Below, piece by piece: positions 1 through 9,334 of a stretch of DNA of 10,812 nucleotides (position 1 is the stretch's first letter; every line of letters begins with the position of its first letter). Position numbers and translations under genes: made by a program. The DNA comes from Stephanodiscus triporus (taxonomy: Eukaryota > Bacillariophyta > Thalassiosirophyceae > Thalassiosirales > Thalassiosiraceae). The DNA lies in contig JALLAZ010001001.1 of the NCBI GenBank assembly GCA_036939755.1, positions 1-10,812 on the forward strand. Direction: 5' to 3'. Below the pieces are notes generated by a model that did no database searches, was not told the DNA's origin, and saw only the letters and a list, made by a program, of their open reading frames with translations.

Positions 1-368
1 ATGGTCGTGCTGTCGGACGCAATAACTCCGCAAAAAATTATGGTACACCCACCAAGAAAGTATCTCTACAGACTAAATCGGGGGCGGGGGAAACGATGGT
101 GATGTCAGAATTGACCGGGGGGGGTCGATATGATGGGGTTATTATTATTTAAAATAAACTAAACTTATGGGCGATATCGACCCTGACCAACAAGGAGATA
201 CAACACTAATTGTATGGCTATTTTTGGTAGCTTAAGTCTACTCAACTCAGTTACCCGTGGAACCTACGTACTTTGCTGTTCCACGTGCCCCAAAATATCT
301 GACTTCACACTTCACTCACAAGAAGAAGTGGCGACAGGGAATAAGAATTCTTCGAAAGGACGTTCATC
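1..368. other. upstream region of the ClpS-like gene
   Basis: I see no supported gene here. The window opens with a 33-codon open frame on the plus strand (stop near 102) that matches nothing I recognise. G-runs occur at 80-84, 86-90 and 117-124; the last forms part of a GACC/GGTC palindrome at 113-126. A perfect 10-bp inverted repeat pairs 122-131 with 174-183 across an AT-rich spacer. The stretch before 369 should contain the promoter and 5' UTR of the ClpS-like gene, but I find no clear core promoter element. Confidence 0.5.
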
Positions 369-887
369 ATGACTCCGCTTCAGACATTTCTATGCACCCT
401 AGTCATCGCTGCCACCGCGAACGCCTTTACAATCACACCCATCCACCAGCGAAGGACTGGCCAACCACTCTCACCCCTCTACCAATCCGACAAGGGCGGC
501 GGATCGGCCATTGCAACGCCGAAGACCAAGCAAGTTACCACAACGGTCCAAAAGCAAAAACAGAAGAATGAGCAGAAACAAAAGGCTAAGCCAAGCGAAC
601 CCGATCTGCGGAATGAGGAAGATTTTGAGGACGCTCCCATGTACCGCCTTTACCTGATCGGAGATGAAAGCTACGAACAGGAACATGTGGTAAATCGGGT
701 GTTCGAGATAATCGAGGACTGTTCCGAGGATGATGCCGCGAGGCTTTTCAAGTCGGCGTATCAGACGGGCGAGGCTTTCATGGGCAAGTACCCGAGGGAG
801 ATTGCTGAGACTTATGCCGAGCAATTGACCAGGTCGGATCCCATCATTTATGCGGATGTTAGGGATGATGAGGACAAGAAGAAGTGA
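369..887 (+). CDS. plastid-targeted ClpS-like Clp protease adaptor, divergent
   Basis: A 172-residue single-exon protein. Seen: residues 1-19 form a hydrophobic signal peptide ending ANA, followed by F20, which fits the ASAFAP-type cleavage motif of diatom bipartite plastid leaders. A linker rich in K and Q covers about residues 52-74. The ClpS core covers about 91-165, opening with MYRLYLIGDE and containing GEAFMGKYPREIAET (about 134-148), close to the family's G(V)YxxEIAET stretch. Family knowledge: ClpS docks on the Clp chaperone (ClpC in plastids) and delivers N-degron substrates to the Clp protease. Odd: against E. coli ClpS the NDD-Y-T-P-M segment reads GDESYEQ, so Asn34 is Gly98 and the Met gate is Gln, and the pocket His66 is Tyr131. 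Standard N-degron binding may therefore be lost. Inferred location: plastid stroma. The ATG at 369 is chosen because the leader begins there. The family call is firm; the function is less so. Confidence 0.85.
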   Translation: MTPLQTFLCTLVIAATANAFTITPIHQRRTGQPLSPLYQSDKGGGSAIATPKTKQVTTTVQKQKQKNEQKQKAKPSEPDLRNEEDFEDAPMYRLYLIGDESYEQEHVVNRVFEIIEDCSEDDAARLFKSAYQTGEAFMGKYPREIAETYAEQLTRSDPIIYADVRDDEDKKK

Positions 888-1923
888 TCGCTCAACGTTC
901 TTTGGATTGTGTTTTTCTGGGAATGGAAATCGGACGAAGGTGATGCGTCGGCTTTGGCTCGCTCTCTGTGTCCTACAGCTATGGTCCGGGCTACCCTCTC
1001 TTACGTCAGTGGCATAACTTTCAATGCCCTATCTTAATCTGTCTCGAAAGAAAATTCAACGTATTAGATGAAATCTCTTTGTGGATGTCCATGGCCCTCT
1101 TCGATGTGTCCCTAATATCAGAGATGTTGCATAGTCTTTAATGTTTTCTTTACGATTCTCAAGCCAATGCCTAATTCTCGCCCATCATGTTTACGTTCTG
1201 TTTTGCTAGGCGCTTATTAGTCACCCACCCACCTTTATTGAGAGTCCTTGCTGTGAGTTAAATACATGAAGTAAAGTCCTTCATCTTTTGTTCCCCACTT
1301 TTCATCCTTAACTTTTTGCTTTATTTTTTGCCTCCGCCTAGGTTTCATGTTGTAATGCCCAAGATATCAGAAAGGTATGCAAAGTTATCCAAGGCGAATG
1401 ACTTACACATAACATTCTACAATTGTACAGCTCATGCAAGAGACATACCGTAGTCACCATTCTTGATAGTTGATGTTGATAGGAACTCAACAATATTGAA
1501 CAACATCATAGTTGGCATCACCATCTAGAAATATTCAATTTTCCCAGGTAACTGAAAAAGTCCAAAGCTCAGACTCTGCGAAATATTTTCATAGGGGATA
1601 AGCTGTTTTAGTGTGCATGTAACCGACAACCAGGCAAATAAGGTTTCTACCATAGTCAGTGACAACAAAAATTTCATCATGGTCATTTTGAGCAGTCTGG
1701 TAAGATTGTATCTTGAATATCAGATGAGTATTGGCTGATTGTTGGTTAAGCCAACTTCTACCGTGATTTTGGGGCAAAAATTGTATTCAACCATTATCAA
1801 AAAGGTTTTGCCGGCATCTCTGTAAGCTTTCAAGATATTGAACCAAGACAAATGCAATACTTTCCTTGCGCAATAAAAAGTTTAAAAGACGTATTATATT
1901 AATTGATGATTTTTGGCCAAAAA
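888..1923. other. intergenic region between convergent genes
   Basis: This 1 kb stretch should hold the 3' UTR of the ClpS-like gene (left) and of the membrane lipase (right). I recognise no gene. On the minus strand one frame from about 1777 down to about 1390 has a coding-like look but is broken by four TGA codons and then a TAA. It is too weak to call a pseudogene and is treated as a finding. Confidence 0.5.
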
Positions 1924-2343
1924 TCATGGTCGTACCACGTCGTCGTCGTCGTCGTCGTCGTCGCTGTCATTTGCAATACCTTGTCGTCGTAGCTTTCCAG
2001 TCGTGTTGTTCAAAATCTTCTTCGCCTTCTTTTTGTATGCATCATCAAAAGGCTCAGTAATGTAATACTCGTCGGTGACCTCATCGGAGAAAGGAGAATC
2101 TTCATCATCAACAATGGATTGACCATCGAGGCACTCGAAGCACTCGCCACCGGAATCCTCGTCATCAGATTCCTCGCCATCAGACTTCGCCGTCTTTTGA
2201 CCCCCGAGCGTCATCTGCACGCGACGCTCCGCCCATTCACCAATGCATCCAGTGTTGGTTCCTGTGAGAGTCGCACCCCGATCGTTCAACCGTTCACCAC
2301 TGCTTCGAGCAGAAACGGTGCGGACGATTTCGCTCCGCATATG
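1924..2343 (-). other. acidic, low-complexity putative last exon of the membrane lipase gene
   Basis: An open frame of 139 codons, strongly acidic (DGEESDDEDSGGE, a run of eight Asp near the end) with a short basic patch (KKKAKK). The biased composition and in-phase position suggest it is coding. It may be the lipase tail, a separate small protein starting at the ATG at 2340, or 3' UTR. No domain is recognised; it looks disordered. Confidence 0.45.
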
Positions 2344-5300
2344 CTACGCAATGATTGAGCTCCTTACCAACCCTTACGCACCAAATCAATGTTACCGGGT
2401 TGTCACCCAAGACGGAAGGGAACCACAATGGTCATATCGAACCTTTCCTCCATGTCCACAATAATATTCTTTCAACTCTTCAGGTCCCAGAGCGCGCTCG
2501 AGTGACTCGCGATATCTTTCCAAGGAGTGTGCTGACATGGATGTACGGACTTTTGTGAAGCGAAGGAGTGTCTCAACCACTGTTGGTCCGACCAGAATGT
2601 TACCCGTGCATCCGTCTTCCAAAAGAACCTCCATACCCGCGTGTCTATAGGTACCTTCACAGCCCGCCCCAAATGTTACCATAGCAGTGACAGCATCGCC
2701 CTCTGTTGAGACGCGGAATGTGTGAGGTACTCTCTTCTTGTATAAAGTCTTAAATGCAAAATTTCCAACGCGAGGTTGACCATAAGTGTACACAGAAATT
2801 GGCGGACGAAGACGTATCTTATTGGTGCTTTCATGTGTGAACTTCTGTCCAAGCCAAAAAATGTCATCTGCGTCATGATCATTATATGATAGGCTCCGCT
2901 TAAAAGGGCCACCACTGCTGAGCAAAATTTCACAATTGCTGGCAAGGTCAAGTGCCAAAAGCTGAGCGAGTGCTCCTCCCATAGAATGCCCGGTGATATA
3001 GAGCTTAGGAAGTGTCAGAGGTTGTGCATCGAGGCCGCTGGGGCATCCTTTATGTTGCCGGCTCCGTTCAACCGATTTTTCTAATTGGCGTTTGAACACA
3101 GTCAAAATTGCCGAGATGACTTCATGCCTAACCTTCGAGTAGTTCCGTAGGAATCCCTCGTGGACGCAAGGCAAAGCTTGCCTGGCCAGTGGCGTTGCTC
3201 GAATAATTGCCTTCGCGCCTTTAGACACAGCTGGTATGAAAAGGGATTGATCAAGATCTTCAACTGCAGAGTTATCTCCCACAATATGTGGCAAGGATGT
3301 GTATTTGCCTGATGGTATGCGTAGCATCTCTTGCATTATCGATGACGAGGAAAATTCACTTTTGTCCCATAAGGTTTCATCAACAGCAACTGGCTTTCCC
3401 GGGAGAATGTTAAAGGCTGGGATGTCGCTCATAATTGGTTCGGGCAACGGTACCTATTTTATCAAAGAATTAAGCATAAGGTAAAACTCTTTCGATCAGC
3501 CTGTATGATGGATCACCTAATAATAAAATCCTCACCTGACGAAACGAAAAGTCGGTTTGTATGTTGGAAAATGATGCCGACCCCCTGAAAGCGACAACAA
3601 TTATGCTGTCTTCTTCTCCCTCTACTTGCTCTGAGATATTACTCGCAACAAAACCGTGGGTGTCTGTCTCGCTATCATGTATGACATGCTCAAGCTTCAG
3701 GCCAATAGAATCCAGCCGCATCCTGCCCGGTGCCCAATGATTCAATGAATATTCTGAAGGTGAATAGTATGATTGCCAAGACGCTTCAAGGAGCCAGCAC
3801 GCTAGTTCGACGCAAAACACGGGCGAGTATCTTCCTTTGTATATCGCTCCTTGGCCATATTTGCTCTTGTGCATATTGAAGTACCGGCCATCGACCTGTA
3901 ACTGAAAAGTTCCTACAATGTTCAACGTTTCTTTGAGAGTATGCTGAGACAAGTAAACATGACTTCTTGTTGGAAGGGGGAAAATTCTCCATGTGTGTGT
4001 GTTGCGAGCTAGTGTCACCACAAAGCGTTTGTCCTTTCCCTGATATCTCTTGTCCAAATCTGAGAGCATGGTCTGCTTGGAGTATTGATTAGGCCCAATA
4101 GAAATATCTTCTGACGATCGTAACTCTTTGTTTGACGGATAAAAACAAGACGACGGCAAAAACAAATAAGCAACAACCAAAGAGCATGCAGTTGCGTACA
4201 AGATTTTCCCAGGGCCGAAGTTGGAAGCAGTGCCAACATAGGGAATAACAGCTGTTGCATGAATTATTAGGTTCAGCAGTAGTTCAGCCTTTGAATCAAA
4301 GGATTCATCATTCCCTCGAAGAGATGTGTCATACGAGAGTTCATCTCCAGATGCAGCATCGTCAGACTTCGAATTCCAGATTCCAATTAGATTCATAGAA
4401 TGATAAAATAATGCAAGAATGAAACCCAATCCAAGCAACAGGATGCCAGACAGAACCTAGCAAACATTGTTTCATGTTCCGCAACCGTTGAACGATGATT
4501 TAGTATGTACACCGACGCATTAAGAGAGTCTAGTGAGAGGCAAGAAGACGATGAATATAGGAATGGTGATTCAAAGTAAAAGACACTCACACGGAAAGCG
4601 AGCTGGGCGGGTCTTGTGCTGAGAAATGGCTCTCTCTTCAGGCGTTCACCAGTAACGAAGCTCGTGTAGCAAATAAAAAGACACACAATTATCTGCACGA
4701 TAATCTGCGCGATGGAGCTAATGACATAGATCTTGCTGGCACTACCTAAACGGTCAGGGTTGAGCTCTTCTCTCTCTGACATCGAACTGCTTTCTGACAT
4801 GGGAAATCTTGATGCAGCCGCTGTTACAGACGCTACTATCCCAAGAACGAGAAGGGTGATTTTTGGTATGATGAACTCAAGAATTGAGTCAGAGTAGAAA
4901 TCGTGCTTCATCCTTAACGCCATGGAATAGGAAGTGCCACCACCGTCGACATCACCATACTGTTGGTAATAATGTTTGACTTGGCCCCATTCATCATCAT
5001 CAATATCATCGGTTGGAGATATGTGCCTCGTTGCCTTAAGAAGCTCCACAACACGACGATGTTGATCAAATCGGCGTCTCGCAATGTCTGCAGTACTACA
5101 ACATGTGAATTTGTCGATGAGATGATGAATTAGTAGAAGTAAAGAATGCAATGTGATCATTGTGGCTTACTGATATCTCAAACCATGAACAAGACAGAGC
5201 CAGAGAAACAAAATTCCGTGTACACTTATCGACGAAAGTGAATCTGCAAGAAATCGAAACTCAGGCAGTTTGTAGAGAAATGGGTTGAACCATGCCGTTG

Positions 5301-7398
5301 CAAGTAGCGGATTTTGAAGCATAACCAAGCAAAATAGAAGCAGTAAAAGGTAACGTCTTTCAGGAAAGGATATCCATGGGTCTTGCCACCAAAAAAGGTA
5401 AGATTGCTTATTTTTCTTCCTCCTCCAGCTGCAAAACAAAAGTCCATCCGCATTGCCAGCGCCAGAGTCTTCATTAATGACCCCCATGCTCCACATCCAA
5501 TAACAACTAAACGTTACAGTTACAGCCAATAAAACCATTCGTGTTGCTTCTACGACATTGTTGTATGCAATGCTTTCGTGCTCAATCTTATACACAGACT
5601 TTGTTGATAGCTCCGCTAGCAACTCTTGCGGGTGAGATACATCCGCAGAGGACAAAACGAATTCCGCCTCTGAAAGATCGGAGTTGCCATAGAAATCATG
5701 CACGACGTAATCATCGTCTCTGCCAATAACACCAACTCGTTCATTGAACCAGAGGTTTTCTATCGGCGCATTGCTTTTCGTCTTTTGGTAGGATACCAGA
5801 ACTTCAACTCTCAAGTCTCCACCCATGAGAACTGCAGTATTAGGTAGCGAAAAGAATGCTTCGATGATGTGACCACTGGTGCAATTCCAAGTTCGTGTAT
5901 TGTTTCCTGTCTCGTTATGGTTACTGTTCAAGTTACAGATCATTTCCAATCTCTTCGAAGGTGAAATCAGTACTGGCGACCAAGAGCCGTATTCCACGGT
6001 CTTGTTTGTTGCTACATCGTCATCTGGACTCGGACGCTGAAAAACAATTACAGATACAAGCACAGACCCCCTTGCGACCAATGCAACTGCACCGCTTGAC
6101 AGATTGTTGACATTAAGAGTGCCGCTCAAAGATTGAGACGTAGGAGGCACATTCGATATTACTCCCGATGTGAAGGCGTACCCGTGAGACATGAGGTAGC
6201 GATAGCGTGGCGTTATTATTGTAGTTCTCTCTGAGGCAATTCGTGACAGTGTCAAATTCGATCCATATTGTCCGTCAAAAAGAAGGCCAACTCCTTCGCG
6301 CAATTCGAATGGATACGTACATGAGCCTTGAAGGTTTCTGTCATCTGAGAAGCGGAAAGGCACAGGGAAATATCCCTTCACCGATTCATCGAATGGGGTT
6401 GGCACGAATCCTCCAGCTATCTCGGCGCAGTCCCCCTTTCCATGGAGTGGTCCAACTACGGTATTTCTTAGCCTTGTATTCCCGTCCAAATAGACGGCAA
6501 AAATCAAGAATACGTATGGAAGTAGGAGGACGAACCAAGACCAGGCGGTCCCCAGCTCCTCAAGAAAAATGAGCTTCGTCCATGGGTGTATGACTGTACC
6601 ATCTTCGAAGTCGTTGTTTTCACCTTGGACATCAATGTCTTTCAAAACTATCGCGGTGTAGTGACTCCTTATCGTGGAGTGTCTTTCGTCTGCCAGAGTT
6701 GTCATCAAAGCTGGTGACGAACGCACTCGGCTGAGGGGACCCACATTTCTCCTGCATTCTGTAGTGATTCCTGCATCCTTGAAATCTGAATGGAAACGAA
6801 GTGCATGCGGCGTCTCTCCTGCTGAATTCCCATCATGCTCGTCATTTGTCAGAAGCCGATCGGAATATCCACCCGCAAAAGATTTTGTTCCCTCATCTGC
6901 GGTAGTACCCTCTGAGAAATACATAATTGTCCGTCCAGCGCGCTTTGCTGAATCCGCATACGGCGCAAGCCATGTGGCCAATGCCTGGGCCAATGGACTC
7001 ACAATACCGTTTTGTACTGAGGTATTGCGGCGGATTGGAGTGGTAGATGTCGCATTGTAGAACTTGGAAGTCTGCAGTATATGCGAACGCGATTGTGGCG
7101 TTATGTTCATGTCGTGATGCTGCGCGGTTCTGGCGAGCAGACTCGTCGTTTCGTCGTCCACGGACGATGACGAAGACAGGTCAGTCATGGCATCAGACAG
7201 GCAGTCATGATACAAAGTCTCGTCGTCATTAACTTCTTCTCCGGGGGGATGTTGCGAGGGTGGCGAAACGTCAGCTGTCATCCAAGACGACAACGACGCT
7301 GGAAATGATTCTGGCGTCATTCCTTGGCATCCTTCCCAGCTGCGGTCGATGGCAGTCTCGTTCACATCATCGTCAAATGGATTCGTTGCGTTTTGCAT
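1924..7398 (-). CDS. fusion of Wntless/TMEM181-like multi-pass membrane domain with class 3 lipase
   Basis: Exons by my reading: 7398-5171, 5095-4591, 4456-3536, 3453-2407, 2343-1924 (about 1,706 residues; 1,571 if the last intron is retained and translation stops at 2392). Order: acidic Ser-rich N-terminus; helix 1 (about 287-304); a lumenal or extracellular domain (about 305-618) with six N-glycosylation sequons (NLT, NLS, NKT, NET, NNT, NCT); helices near 622-640, 683-702, 718-741, 812-836, 863-887, 912-937 and one or two in 970-1012. A QNPLL motif, FLWLCLVHGLRY and a terminal AYLFLPS resemble Wntless/TMEM181. The lipase follows: FRGS at 1201-1204, VHEGF, GHSMGG with Ser1375, Asp1471 in EGDAV, His1489 in YRHAG. 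Class 3 lipases cleave acylglycerols; diacylglycerol lipase likewise places this domain after membrane helices. First in-frame ATG is 7398; the frame stays open upstream without ATG. Lipase certain; receptor-family assignment moderate. Confidence 0.8.
1938..1963. repeat. CGT trinucleotide microsatellite
   Basis: Eight full CGT units plus two bases. On the minus strand it reads as GAC codons and encodes the run of Asp at the end of the putative acidic exon. Such tracts commonly vary in length between strains. Confidence 0.95.
2344..2406 (-). other. possible intron 4 of the membrane lipase gene (63 bp)
   Basis: Starts GTGACA at 2406 and ends GCGTAG at 2344, phase 0. Removing it links the lipase C-terminus (SLPSW) to an acidic 139-residue exon ending at 1924. 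It contains the in-frame TAA at 2392, so retention gives a protein that ends four residues after the splice site. The donor is weaker than those of introns 1-3 and the intron is the shortest, so this one is a prediction. Confidence 0.45.
3454..3535 (-). other. intron 3 of the membrane lipase gene (82 bp)
   Basis: Starts GTGAGG after CAG and ends AAATAG at 3454, phase 0. It joins TDFSFRQ to VPLPEP inside the lipase domain, just after the FRGS oxyanion segment, which matches the usual class 3 lipase order. Confidence 0.85.
4457..4590 (-). other. intron 2 of the membrane lipase gene (134 bp)
   Basis: Starts GTGAGTG at 4590 and ends GCTAG at 4457, phase 0. The junction joins PAQLAFR to VLSGILLLG, completing the next hydrophobic helix. 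Read through, the frame meets a stop by 4393 and the downstream helix frame is lost. Confidence 0.8.
5096..5170 (-). other. intron 1 of the membrane lipase gene (75 bp)
   Basis: Starts GTAAGCC at 5170 and ends TGTAG at 5096, with a branch-point-like CTACTAAT inside. Joining it keeps the frame (phase 2) and continues from LRY into HTADIARRR. The next AG, 8 bases on, would lead to an early stop, which supports this acceptor. Confidence 0.85.
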
Positions 7399-7828
7399 AT
7401 TGTTCTTAGGGTCTATTTGTTCATCCAGGGTCGGCAGGCCACAATCGCAATTCTCAGGCTCAGAGCGATTGATCGGCGCCACGACGTATGAGGAGGCGTG
7501 ACGAACGAATCGCGTCCGTCGACAGCGAGCGTCCTCGGAACGTATGCGTGGAACAAAATAGATTCTTCGCGATGAGTTGAGAGAAGTGAAAGTTGAAAGT
7601 TGAGCAAGTCTCGTAGTACGATGGACAGACCACGTGGGTATGAGCCTGCCTGGCCATGCTCCTCTGCGCCTCGCTTCGCCCCACCAAATCCCACACCTGA
7701 TTCTGGCTAGAGAGAGAATACGTGAGTAGAGAGGATAGACGCTCCTCGTCCCTGAGGACGAAGTCGACAAGCAAACTGAAACTTAATTGACTTTTACTCC
7801 TACCAGTCGAACCATTCGCGCAGTCGAA
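7399..7828. promoter_or_regulatory. divergent intergenic region with presumed promoters and 5' UTRs
   Basis: About 430 bp separate the start codons of the membrane lipase gene (minus) and the mL49 gene (plus), so both promoters and 5' UTRs should lie here. No TATA box stands out. A perfect hairpin (TCGTCC, loop CTGA, GGACGA) lies at 7746-7761. The lipase frame remains open upstream to 7770 for 124 codons without an ATG; its basic, Arg-rich translation does not resemble a targeting leader I can name, so I treat it as untranslated. Confidence 0.5.
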
Positions 7829-8587
7829 ATGTACCACCTCCTGCGCCCACTCCCGAATATACTCAGGTCCGTCGCATCAGCTGCTCCGACGGTTCGCCTA
7901 TCGAACCCATCCATAAACGCCGGCTCCCGATCAAAACACTCCGCCACCCAAGTCAAGCGTTTATTCAAGAACAATCCCGCCCGATTGAGACTCCTCAAGA
8001 AGGAGGGGAAGTTTCCCAGCGCGCCGCAGAACATCCCTGAACATCCCACCTACCCCCCCATATTTCAACCCACGTTCCTCGGCAACGGATGGTCGGCCCC
8101 TCCCAATCCGTCGGAGGTGCAGATTCCGGAGTATCCGTTCCGGGTCACGAGGACGGGGAGAAAACCCTTTGGGGCGGTGGGATTCCTTCCCGTGTATAGA
8201 GATGTGCGGTGAGTTGAATTTCGCTTTTCGATTTCCGAAATTGTACCGCTACCACAATTCTTAATCCTATCTAACATCGTCTCAAACGCTCTACACGCAA
8301 AAATCATGTTAAAATACAGAATCCATGGCACCAAACACACCACGATCATACGTAATGTTGCAGGAGATATCCCTTCATTCATCAAGGAACTACGCGCGGT
8401 GTTGAGGTTGCCCCTGGGGAAAAAAGGCATTCTGACGTCGGCGTCGACCGGCAAGCATGGGGGGGGAGAGGCGGGGAGGGGGGTGAATGCGGAGAATCCA
8501 ATTCGCATTCGTACCGGCGGAGCTATTGAAGTGAATGGAGATTACGCGCGGCAGGTTAAAAGATGGCTGGCGGAACTCGGATTTTAA
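7829..8587 (+). CDS. mitochondrial large ribosomal subunit protein mL49 (Img2 family)
   Basis: Exons 7829-8208 and 8320-8587 encode 215 residues. The core lies at about 101-215: YPFRVTRTG, then GFLPVYRDVR, then HTTIIRNVAGD, and a C-terminus KRWLAELGF. This matches the mL49/Img2 pattern (LPVY.D, T.IR.V.GD, final W....GF) known from yeast Img2 and animal MRPL49. The first about 25 residues (MYHLLRPLPN...SVASAAP) are hydrophobic and basic without acids, as expected for a mitochondrial presequence; residues 26-100 are a basic, Pro-rich extension. mL49 sits in the large mitoribosomal subunit. The ATG at 7829 is the first in frame; upstream in-frame codons lack ATG. A Gly-rich loop (about 174-182) is encoded by a G-rich stretch and is an insertion relative to the animal protein. 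The gene is divergent from the membrane lipase gene. Confidence 0.88.
8209..8319 (+). other. intron of the mL49 gene (111 bp)
   Basis: Starts GTGAGTTG and ends ATACAG. Splicing restores the frame at a split Arg codon (phase 2), joining LPVYRDV-R to IHGTKHTTIIR, which gives the expected family order. Without splicing the frame stops at TGA directly after the donor. Confidence 0.88.
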
Positions 8588-9334
8588 TGAATGTTGAAAG
8601 TAAGAAGTCGATTCGCCCTGGATTGATGATGAAATGTATGACACATGATATCATTATTTTAGCAGAATGAATTAAGAAATAGATTGTAGGCGGTGCAACC
8701 AAACTATTCCATGAAATCAAAAACATCAAATTAGAAAGTACGATAGCAATGCAACTGATCAATCTTCCCAGGAAAACTTAATTCATCACATTATTTAACA
8801 TGACAAAACCTAGCATAAGAAAGGTTACCTGACTTTTGCTTCGGTAAGAATAGAGGTAAGTAGAGAGACCAGTTCTCTGCAGTCCTGGTTCAGGTGTGTG
8901 CCTTATTTAGAGCAAGCATATGCCGTAGTGTTCATGAAAAGGCAGCCACACACAACTACAGTAATACATTATGTTGCAAGATGTCAGACAAGTTTGGCAT
9001 ACAAATGCATACGGTCTCCTTAGTTTGGCATGTCTGCATTCTCTGGCAGGTATTTTCCCTTGGAATTGCTCAAACTTCTTACGGGCTTTAATACATAAGG
9101 AACCACTTCCTCAAAGCCAAGGAGCGGTGTGGCCAACCATGTGGATGTGTGGTTGCAATGCGGAGGAGGTGAAGATTGCCTGATGGAGGAGCATGGTCAG
9201 GGCTTTTTATTTTCAAAACACTAGAAGCCACTAGATGCTGCCATTGGGTCTGGGCCTGGGTGAGCCAGTGTTTGTGCACGTGATACCCTGTGTGTGTGTG
9301 GGGGGGGGGGTTACTACCAAAATACTATGTTTAT
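8588..9334. other. non-coding stretch downstream of mL49
   Basis: It should contain the mL49 3' UTR. Short open frames on both strands have no recognisable domains or coding bias. Only a (TG)6 tract followed directly by a G-run (9289-9310) stands out. I see no RNA gene. Confidence 0.5.
9289..9310. repeat. (TG)6 plus poly-G simple repeat
   Basis: Six TG units at 9289-9300 run straight into ten more G, giving eleven consecutive G at 9300-9310. It lies 24 bp left of the foldback element. Confidence 0.95.

Noticed and set aside
1..102. open frame from the first base of the window
   Set aside because: It is only 33 codons before its stop, has no recognisable sequence, and may start upstream of the window; too little to call a gene end.
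471..824. 117-codon frame antisense to the ClpS-like gene
   Set aside because: It lies opposite a clearly conserved coding frame; its Leu runs are the complement of Lys/Gln-rich codons.
2119..2358. 79-codon plus-strand frame
   Set aside because: It is antisense to the putative acidic exon and has no recognisable features.
6674..7060. 128-codon plus-strand frame
   Set aside because: It is antisense to exon 1 of the membrane lipase gene, and the minus frame continues uninterrupted through it.
7783..8508. two minus-strand frames opposite mL49
   Set aside because: The plus strand carries the recognised, correctly spliced mL49 sequence; the minus frames also cross its intron without any signal of their own.
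8894..9183. short overlapping plus-strand frames downstream of mL49
   Set aside because: They are under 75 codons, Cys/His/Trp-rich by chance composition, and without motif, splice partner or targeting sequence that I can name.
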